A stretch of 64,000 bases of DNA from Nipponacmea schrenckii (lineage: Eukaryota > Mollusca > Gastropoda > Lottiidae): contig JAUJPP010000005.1 of assembly GCA_030562195.1 (NCBI GenBank), positions 20,323,106 through 20,387,105 on the forward strand, read 5' to 3'. Positions within the stretch are counted from its first letter, which is position 1; the number at the start of each line of letters is the position of its first letter. Below are positions 56,401-64,000 of the stretch, one piece after another. Under the pieces are notes generated by a model. The model was not told the origin of the DNA. It worked only from the letters and a program-made list of their open reading frames with translations, and ran no database searches. The position numbers and the translations under genes are program-made.

Positions 56401-57156
56401 GTCCTCTCTTTCTACCTTCAGTTAGAGAGGTTAATTAATTTACAAATAAACAAACAGATGACCATTTTGATTGGAATTTGGGTGCCTTGGAATTGTCAGA
56501 TATATACATTCTCTGGGCTTCTAGTTTTAGAACTTTCTGGTGGAGAGGGGGTGGGAGAAAGCTCATTAAAAACGGAATGAAAGTTAAGTCCAATATCAAT
56601 CGAAAGCATAATTACTCTTGAGATTTATTTTTGTGAACTATCCAGGCCTAGTGATTGCTATTGATTGCTAATGTAAATGTTGTGTTGTGTTATAGATTAT
56701 AATGAGAGATCTTCCAGTAGGTTGTACAGTTAATACCAACTTTCATCTCAGACGGTAATTTTTTGTGATTTTCCTTTGTCTAATGATAATACACAAGTTT
56801 AAAGGAGCATATTTAAAAGATGTTTTATTTCCAATCGCTCAAAGTAATCAAATTTGGGGCATCACATTAGGAAGTTGGAGAGTTGTACATATTGAAAATG
56901 TTAGTGATTTAGTGGTACTCTACTAATATCCTCACGATTTTTATTATGTTGGTACTCTATATATCCAGAAGTAAACTGTATTAGTTTAATGTACTAGTTA
57001 TATACTATTGTATACAAGTGATTTTTGTTGTAATAAAGCCCTGTTTTTATGATCTAAATTTTGGAAATCATTATTTTCAGGGATGGTGATTTACATATAA
57101 CTTGTCATGAAGAATCAACTAAAAAAGAAGAATCTGTTACCATTGGAATAAGTTGA
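50500..57156 (+). CDS. HSPA14: HSPA14, ribosome-associated Hsp70-like protein, 14 exons
   Basis: Cytosolic Hsp70 relative; in mammals it pairs with the J-protein DNAJC2/MPP11 in the ribosome-associated complex. Exons: 50500-50556, 52054-52134, 52465-52596, 52802-52907, 53169-53259, 53370-53474, 53696-53857, 54509-54664, 54919-55021, 55330-55458, 55691-55783, 56192-56350, 56696-56754, 57081-57156. Total 1,509 nt (502 aa; human 509), all phases consistent. Landmarks: N-terminal [15 protein letters not shown] (phosphate-1 loop), [14 protein letters not shown] (connect region), [12 protein letters not shown] (phosphate-2 loop), [14 protein letters not shown] (adenosine motif). The substrate-binding part is short, without the alpha-helical lid and EEVD tail of canonical Hsp70, as is normal for HSPA14. 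Intron 1 hosts a retroelement fragment. Confidence 0.96.
50880..51527 (+). mobile_element. Degenerate retroelement fragment with GIY-YIG endonuclease (Penelope-like)
   Basis: In shifting frames on the plus strand one reads [13 protein letters not shown], then NIIYLIL...KQYVSET...LQTRFSDHR, then [16 protein letters not shown]. This is the Cys-rich linker and GIY-YIG endonuclease layout seen in Penelope-like elements. At least one frameshift and internal stops show it is dead. The last frame (51253-51525) then continues with [11 protein letters not shown]...[12 protein letters not shown]. In related elements I remember, that connector normally comes before the endonuclease, not after it. It lies in HSPA14 intron 1. 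Confidence 0.65.
55040..55325. repeat. Degenerate minisatellite in HSPA14 intron 9
   Basis: Imperfect repeats of TATATGTATATTATGCTGTA occur through the intron. They keep open short Tyr/Ile/Val-rich frames that are not genes. Confidence 0.75.
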
Positions 57157-57167
57157 TAAGAAGAATG

Positions 57168-57466
57168 AATAAAATAGACTTTAATTTATTCCATTCTCAT
57201 CAAAAATTATTTCCAGTTCTTTCATTTTAAATGTGAACAATTTTGTTAACTTTGCAAAATTTGAAACTTGATGTACTTATTTTGACATAATATGAGAGTT
57301 GGATCTTTTGATTGCCTTAGTGTTTCTACTTTACAAAAAGAAAAAATTAATTCTTGTCAGCCATAAATACTTTTCTGTGTTCTTATTGCATGATTTGTTC
57401 TTATTTCTCTGTTTAAATAAGTGCCATAAATTATCGTTAATAAAAAAAATAAAGTTTTAATAAATC
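57168..57466 (+). terminator. HSPA14 3' UTR with polyadenylation signals
   Basis: AATAAA occurs 12 nt past the stop (57168-57173) and again as a cluster near 57439-57462. The later cluster gives a more usual 3' UTR length of about 300 nt. Confidence 0.5.
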
Positions 57467-57529
57467 GTATGTTTTATATATCCCTTGACTTATGTCATTA
57501 TGCTTAAGATTTGTCAGTATACCCCTGTT

Positions 57530-57856
57530 AGTAAATCTCAAGAAAGATTTATTCACTATATCCCAGGAAAGATTTGTTAGTAAATCCCAAGAAAGATTTA
57601 TTCACTATATCCCAGGAAAGATATGTTAGTAAATCCCAAGAAAGATTTATTCACTATATCCCAGGAAAGATTTGTTAGTAAATCCCAGGAAAGATTTATT
57701 CACTATATCCCAGGAAAGATTTGTTAGTAAATCCCAAGAAAGATTTATTCAGTATATCCCAGGAAAGATTTGTTAGTAAATCCCAGGAAAGATTTGTTAG
57801 TAAATCCCAGGAAAGATTTATTCAGTATATCCCAGGAAAGATTTGTTAGTAAACGT
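57530..57856. repeat. 49-bp dimeric minisatellite, about 6-7 units
   Basis: The unit is made of two related halves: CCCAAGAAAGATTTATTCAC plus TATAT, and CCCAGGAAAGATTTGTTAGT plus AAAT. Most of the array alternates the two halves; near 57770-57820 the second half is doubled. It lies between HSPA14 and the SRA gene. Confidence 0.92.
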
Positions 57857-58340
57857 CATGTAGCCAATAAATACATTTTTCCAATCAAAAAGCAAATCGA
57901 AATTATCCAGATTTCAAAATATTCATTGAATATATATATATATAAAAAAAAACTCTTTATATGAATAAATTAATCAGCGATTCTAAACCTCTTAACTCCA
58001 TATAAGAATATATAATTTTTCTGGAACTCTTAACATCACTCTTTAAAGAAAATCAACGTTTTGGCCAAAACTAGAGCAGTATAATCTATTGTTGTGATAA
58101 ATATATAGTTTTTTGGTTATGTTTTTAACTTTTTTAGTTTCTTTTGTAATACACGCTGTGTTCCTTTATAAGGCAAAATTGGAAAAAGTCAGGCCTAATT
58201 CACCCAAATAAAGATATTATTATTATTGTACACAAACCTTCATGATACAAGAAAGGTAGTTGTTAGAAACGATGACTAGAATTAATAGGCTAAAATTAAA
58301 TTCCAATTTTACTGTCTTATTTTTTTATAGCTTGACGGTC
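57857..58340. other. Intergenic, no gene seen
   Basis: AT-rich with short TA and ATT microsatellites (about 57930-57945 and 58214-58228). No feature supported. Confidence 0.5.
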
Positions 58341-58376
58341 GCATAAAATGGGGTTAAGCGACCTGTCACTTAGTCA

Positions 58377-58439
58377 TCACGTGATATTTTTTTTTACCGA
58401 TCATGTGACTAAATTGGCGGGAGTTGCAGTCAACACGTG
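58377..58439 (+). promoter_or_regulatory. Promoter elements of the SRA gene: E-boxes and E2F-like site
   Basis: TCACGTGA (58377-58384), TCATGTGA (58401-58408), TTGGCGGGAG (58414-58423) and CACGTG (58434-58439) lie within 110 bases upstream of the SRA start codon. TTGGCGGGA matches the E2F core, and CACGTG matches MYC/USF/MITF-type E-boxes. Mammalian UHRF1 is known to be an E2F target, so cell-cycle control is plausible here but unproven. Confidence 0.5.
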
Positions 58440-58484
58440 GGAAGAAAGTAAACAAGATAAGGGAAGAAACAAAACATCAGCAAA

Positions 58485-61391
58485 ATGTCTTGTGAATATG
58501 AACAAATTCGAAAGAAAAATATCGAAGATAATAAACGGATTCTTGCTAAGCTCGGTCTCATAAATCCAGTAGGTATAAACTAATGTCTTAATAAAATTTC
58601 CGATGAGGCAGTAGGCTATATAACTGCCACTGCTCTATATTACTAGATTCTATATTGCGTATGTATGTCGTATATTTTTTTTCTTGTTCGTTCTTTTATT
58701 GCAGTCATAATTTTATTTACTATATCTTTCATCCTTTCAGTTCCGTCCAATTCAAAATGTAGTTAAGAAAGGAGTCAAAAAACATACACCATTACAGAAT
58801 ATTTTACCTCGTCCACCAAAAGCTAAAAAAAGGCCAGCACCAGAAACTGTTGAAAGTTTGGAAAACTCTGGATCATTAAGAGGAAGTCAGAGGAAATCTG
58901 CAAGAATACAGGGAAAGGTAAAGATTAAGTCAAAGGTTTAAATGTAGAGATATGTAGGTGCCATAGATAAGTCTTCCTAATAGTTATATAGTTAGTTATA
59001 TTTATGTAGCATGCAAATCTACAGAAAATGGCAATCGAAGCTTTGTCAGATTAAAATGGGGACAAAAATATCAGTGAGAAAGCTAAAATGAAACAAACTT
59101 ATGATCTATCTCTTAAATAAATTAGTCATAACAGGTCTATTTCAAACCTTCCCCCATTGGTCTAGGCTAAAAAACCGAAGGATGATGATGAATATGTACC
59201 TGATGAAGATGAATTCAGTGATGAAGATGATGATGACGAAAGAAAAAAACAGAAAATTATTAAACGAATGTCAATACCAGTTGAAGCTAAAGTTCCTAAA
59301 AATAGACCTAATTTTTATGGTGCTGTGGAGGGTCGGTATTATTGAATCTTTTATGTCTTTATGTAAGGTTTATTCCCATTTAAGATGGCAAAACAATTGG
59401 AATTTCTAACTTTGGGCCTAATGAATCTTTGTTCATCAATGGACTTTTCATTTGACATTGATATGATATTTTTCAGATGTTGATGTGGGCACTGTATGGT
59501 TAACCAGAATGGAATGTTGTAGAGATGGAGTTCATAGGTATTATTGTCTTTCCATTTTTAAACTGATTCAATCTGCACTCTTTCTGAAAGGGTTTCATAT
59601 GGAAAGTAAATTATTACTTCAAGACTTAAGACACGCGACTTCAAAAATCATTTCATGACACGAAAGCACCACTTAATGACAAGATATCACCAATATATGA
59701 CAAGAAATAACCACTTTATCAACACTTCATAACAAGAAGACACCTCTTCACTTTGCATTTTTATACCTTGCCCATGACCTTATTCTTCTTATAGACCACC
59801 TGTATCAGGTATCCATGCTAGTGGTGATGATGGAGCATACTCTATAGCGTTATCTGGTGGTTACGAAGATGATATTGACCTTGGAGAATGCTTTACATAC
59901 ACTGGAGAGGGTGGGCGTGATCTTAAAGGCACAGCCAATAAACCAAAGGTGTGTAATTTAAAGTTATTTTGATTTTATTCCAGACCAACTGTAGCCGGGA
60001 TCCATGGAGGTGCTGAGGGTACTTATTCTATTGCCCTGTCAGGAGGATACGAGGATGATATTGACCTAGGAGAATGCTTTACGTATACCGGAGAGGGAGG
60101 AAGAGATTTGAAAGGAACAGTCAATAAACCGAAGGTGGGAGGCCTTAAACTGTGCATGTATTGCACATGATGCCGGAATTCCTATGCTCTTCCCTTATTG
60201 CTTTCATCGCTTTGTGTGAATTTATCTACAGTTGTGATATATACAAACATAGATGAGACCTTTCCAAAGCAGAGCACGAAATTGGCATAATATTTTTAAT
60301 AGCCAATTGCACACCATATGGTCAATAAATTTCCTGTCGATAAACTTTCACTTTGATTTTCAGAATTTACGTACAGCTCCACAGTCTAAGGATCAGACTC
60401 TAACCCGTGGTAATTTAGCACTAAGTATTAGTTGTGATACAAAGAATCCAATTCGTGTTATACGAGGCTATAAACTGAAGAGTCAGTTTGCTCCTGATGA
60501 AGGTTACAGATATGATGGTGAGTTTGGGCTTTACTTTTTGTAATTCTGAAATATTAGGCTGTTATCATTTGTTTATTGCCTTCTTTACAGAAAAACACAA
60601 GCTAAATCTGTGGAATAGAAAAAAAAGATTCAACCTCAGAAAGACATTCTTTTAGATTGATATAAAAATTAATGCATCCTTTTCTCTGTATTATAAATTT
60701 GTAAGCTGATTTAAATCTAGTTCAATAATTTGAATGTTAGGTCTGTATACAGTTGAGAAGTGTTGGTTTACTACTGGTATGTCTGGATTTGGAGTTTGGA
60801 AATTTGCTCTACAGAGATGCAAAGATCAGGCCCCACCCCCCTGGACAGTTACACAGGTATTACAAATCAGTATATTTTTCACTTGATCAAATGACATTAT
60901 ACCAACCTGGAGATCTCAAACTGAAAATTTGTTGCAAATGATAAGTTCTAGTGTTTATACTACAGCACATATTTATGTCATTGTTGCAGAAGCTATCCAC
61001 AAATTATTTGTAGCTTTTGCAACAGTCATGTTGTTTAATGAGTTAATGAAATTACAAACCCCTAACTGATGATGTCAATGAGTCCGAAACACTCTATTAA
61101 ACTATTTACATTCTCTGAAATGAATATTTTCTATGAATATTTCTATTATTTAGTGCATTGATTATTAAGCTTGCATCATATTTTCCTTAGGGTGACGAAG
61201 AATTACGAAAATCTCCAACTAAATCCAAGAAAACTAACTCTGACGATGAAAAAGATACAAACAACAATGAATCAGAAGAAATAGTTACAGAACCCAGTAA
61301 ACTGTCTCGAAGTGAATCTAAAGATTCTACTGTCTCAAAAGCAGATTCTGGTATTGAGTCAGATTGCCCCGTTCTTGAATCTCAATGTTAA
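58485..61391 (+). CDS. SRA/YDG-domain protein (UHRF-like but RING-less), 8 exons plus one alternative exon
   Basis: Probable reader of modified cytosine in DNA. Exons: 58485-58568, 58741-58917, 59166-59331, 59477-59537, then either 59795-59948 or 59984-60134, 60364-60517, 60741-60856, 61191-61391. Length is 370 or 369 aa, with consistent phases. The N-terminus has [21 protein letters not shown], a motif type also seen in some WD-repeat nuclear proteins, then basic and acidic linkers ([19 protein letters not shown]). The SRA domain spans about 133-302: [77 protein letters not shown] and [11 protein letters not shown], all close to UHRF1. The tail is acidic and Ser-rich, ending ESQC. No ubiquitin-like, tandem-Tudor, PHD or RING part was found in the model or downstream. 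Family placement is firm; ligand and role are inferred. Confidence 0.9.
59795..59948 (+). CDS. SRA gene, alternative exon 5a
   Basis: 154 nt, 51 codons including a split Arg. It follows acceptor TTCTTATAG and ends at donor AAG|GTGTGT. It encodes [14 protein letters not shown], then the pocket segment shared with exon 5b. The start phase needs two bases from exon 4 (AG) and the end is in phase 0. It is separated from 5b by only 35 nt (59949-59983). Confidence 0.85.
59984..60134 (+). CDS. SRA gene, alternative exon 5b
   Basis: 151 nt, 50 codons including a split Arg. It follows acceptor TTTATTCCAG and ends at donor AAG|GTGGGA. It encodes [13 protein letters not shown], then a 37-residue segment identical to 5a except for one Ala/Val change. 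Over those 37 codons I count 22 nucleotide differences, 21 of them silent, so both copies appear to be under protein-level constraint. Joined after 5a it would read out of frame and stop at 60014-60016. Confidence 0.85.
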
Positions 61392-64000
61392 AGATACTCT
61401 ACTTTCCTTTTAGTGCTATAGATAGACTAATTGCCTGTAGATTTGTGCTTAAGTGCTTATTAGTATTTTTTCCATTGCTCTTGTCTAGATGTCTGGGTTT
61501 AAAAGTCAAAATGACAACCTATTTCTTGAGACTTCTATATACAGAAAGACCATATGAGAAATTCCTATTTTAAGGGTGTTTTTTGTAGGAAAATAAGCAT
61601 TTTTGTACATTTCCAGTACTTCTGAAGACTATTTACATACATTCAAGACCAAAATCATCCCCAAAAATTGTGAATCTGTTTCTTTAAGTCCAGCGTGCCA
61701 CCATTTTCGAACTTTCATAAGAACAAAAAAATACTGTAATAATCTACAAGTAACAATGTCTTTACCACAACAATAAGTGAAACCCCTGTAAACTGAAAGG
61801 CATATTTTTAAAGTTTGTGTTCATTTCATATTATTTCATTAAAAAATTTACATAAGATTTTTAACTTCATTTCATATCATTGACAACAAGTTCATTTGAC
61901 CAGCCAATTTTCTTATGTCTTTTGTTTTAAAATTATCTTTTCTCTTATTGTAGTATGTACTATTTGCATTTCTTGTACATTCAGGGCAGATTTATTTTCA
62001 TTCCATTTCAAATTATTATTACATGTAAAAACTTCAAGAATTTCTTTAAAGCTAAATCTATTTTTGGATATTTTTTTTTTATTTTTGCAACTGCTGCTTC
62101 TCAAAAGATTTTCACCTGGAACAATGCTGCATTGAATTTTTTTTTAGATATGGATCTATTTCATGAAAGCACCTCAATGAATTGAAAGTTTTGTATATCA
62201 ATATGTTGACCAGTTAATTGAATTATTCTATAATTACAGAAATTGTATAAACTGTTATTTCATCAGATTTTCATATTAAATTTTTATTTTTCCATTTCGT
62301 TTTATTTGATATTCATGACAAAACTTTACAGATCACAGATATAGCTGTGAATACCTGGGCATGTTGAGATGCGCTTATTATTTTATGATGTATGTCATGG
62401 TCACTCTTAAACTTAATGACATTTAAATGGTAAAGATCACTTTGAACATACAAGAAACACAAAGGCAATATCATGGTATATTCACTTCCTTATATTACCT
62501 TAATGTTTATTGTTATATCTGCTTACCACTACTACACAGAACTCAATTTTATAGTATACTCCAATGGACTATAAAATTGTATTCTGTGTTGAATATTGTA
62601 TTATGCTCAAATATCTTATCCTTATTAACAATTCTCCTTGAATGTCCTCCCATTCTGACCACTAAAGGATAGATTTTATACTTTCATGCAAATTGTTCAT
62701 TAATTAATATCTGTTTAAACCATACAATGCAAATAATATTATGCCTTTATTATTTTTCACATATTTAAGCAGTTTCATTCAATCATATACAATAATAATA
62801 ATAACTTAAGCTTTCAACCATCAACAAAGTAATTATAATACAATAATATAACAATTATACAATTTATATCTACAGAAGAGGTGTTAGTAATTTATTTTTA
62901 ATAAATCTTACTTGCAAATCCCTCAAAATAACACTTTCATAACAAAGTCTATATTTATCATGTTCAAAAAAAAAATTTCAAGTTTTCAAAAAGCTCCTTT
63001 TTCCAAATTTTTATAAGTTAAAATTAGAATTTACATGCAAGAATTAGAGAAATAATCAACATTCTTACTTTCAAAATCAGTTGTAAGAATATAATAACAC
63101 TGACATTTAGCTTTCAAAATATACTATTTTCACTAATCCAATTACTGGAAAAAATATACTATTTCATCTGAAATTCATCATTTCAAATGAATAAATACAT
63201 CTTCAGCCAAAACATCAATTATAATTTATAATTTAGCATGAAGTTTCTTTTTAAGGCACAGACAGATCCCACCATAACCTTTGCAATAAATTGTAATTGT
63301 ACATATAGACTATACTAAATTAATTTACACATTTAAAGGTTTAAGTTAGGGGTCCCCTTTCCTTCTTTGTGGCCAAACATACATAACAAGTAGAAAAACT
63401 TCTCCAAAAATATTTTAAGTGATTGTGAATAGGTTTTCGAAATAGTCTAATTTTTAATCTGACATTTGTCATTCCTTGGATTCCACAAAAATAAAAAATG
63501 TTTAAGGTCACTAATTAAAAAATATGGTCTTCATCATTAGTGATATCAGGAACCAGTAATGTCCGGTTAAAAATTGAAATGGTGCAAATTGATGCCATCA
63601 GTGTCCAATACACCTAAAAAAAAGTGAAAACCTATTTACATTCTCTTTAATTTCCTCTCAAGTGTTGTTGGCAAAGAATATTATAGCTCTGAGTGTATTT
63701 CAGTTTTGACTATACTCAAGATAAAGAATTCCGTCCAGATATCATTTAAAAAAAAATTGTGCGGTTATTTTGGCAATCAATGAACTAATAACCTTAGAAT
63801 CAACTAGCAGCTAGAATCATGCACCAAGTTTGCTTTGCATCAATTTCTGCGTCACTATCTTTTTCAACAACTCAGGTGCAACCTCTATTACCTTCCTACT
63901 GTATGACTATCGCAAATATAAAAGTGTATAACAAATGGGATGTATGACTAATGGGAGGACACAGTTTTAAACATCTTAGGAAATTAGAATAGCTAAAGTT
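61392..64000. other. Right-hand flank, no gene recognised
   Basis: Contains the presumed 3' UTR of the SRA gene and then AT-rich DNA. It was looked over for a RING finger or other exons on both strands without success. A segment near 63,460-63,600 (CATTTGTCATTCCTTGGATT; AATGGTGCAAATTGATGCCA; CAGTGTCC) resembles sequence near 14,390 and 55,980, suggesting a dispersed repeat. Confidence 0.45.

Noticed and set aside
59795..60134. Assembly artefact or very recent duplication producing the two SRA exons
   Set aside because: The copies differ at many silent sites and in the intron edges, so they are old and independently maintained.
61392..64000. Missing RING or PHD exons of a full UHRF1
   Set aside because: No Cys/His-rich open segment was seen on either strand, and exon 8 ends with a clean in-frame stop.

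Overview
The window is AT-rich animal nuclear DNA with many introns and dispersed repeats. Gene structures, intron lengths, a tRNA-derived SINE family, minisatellites and DNA transposons suggest a lophotrochozoan invertebrate, most likely a mollusc. That placement is inference: no species marker is present. Exon borders were built by hand from GT/AG signals, reading-frame continuity and remembered family conservation, so they are models without transcript support.

Layout. 1-6160: a possible exon of a gene leaving the left edge (207-332, minus), a foldback element, a SINE, and about 3.3 kb of repetitive non-coding DNA rich in CTTCCGG and AGGTCA-type motifs. 6366-38156 (minus): a complete 15-exon SRPK-type SR-protein kinase (698 aa). 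Its introns carry a 45-bp minisatellite that seems to have grown out of a duplicated exon, a DDE transposon with 36-bp terminal inverted repeats, a 2-kb 25-bp satellite, several SINEs and a TTAA-flanked inverted-repeat element. 39454-44593 (plus): a 1,234-aa homeobox protein with an intron at homeodomain position 46/47. 47425-50141 (minus): a MANF/CDNF neurotrophic factor (187 aa). 50500-57156 (plus): HSPA14, a ribosome-linked Hsp70 homologue (502 aa). 58485-61391 (plus): a small SRA/YDG-domain protein (about 370 aa). 61392-64000: no recognisable gene.

The two most notable points are these. First, the SRA gene carries two tandem, near-identical exons separated by only 35 nt. Both have the same splice phases, and using both would shift the frame, so they look like mutually exclusive exons that swap the loop entering the methyl-cytosine pocket. 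The protein also lacks the UBL, tandem-Tudor, PHD and RING domains of UHRF1. Second, MANF/CDNF and HSPA14 lie head to head, 358 bp apart between start codons. CDNF and HSPA14 are also neighbours in human (10p13), so this may be an ancient bidirectional chaperone promoter.
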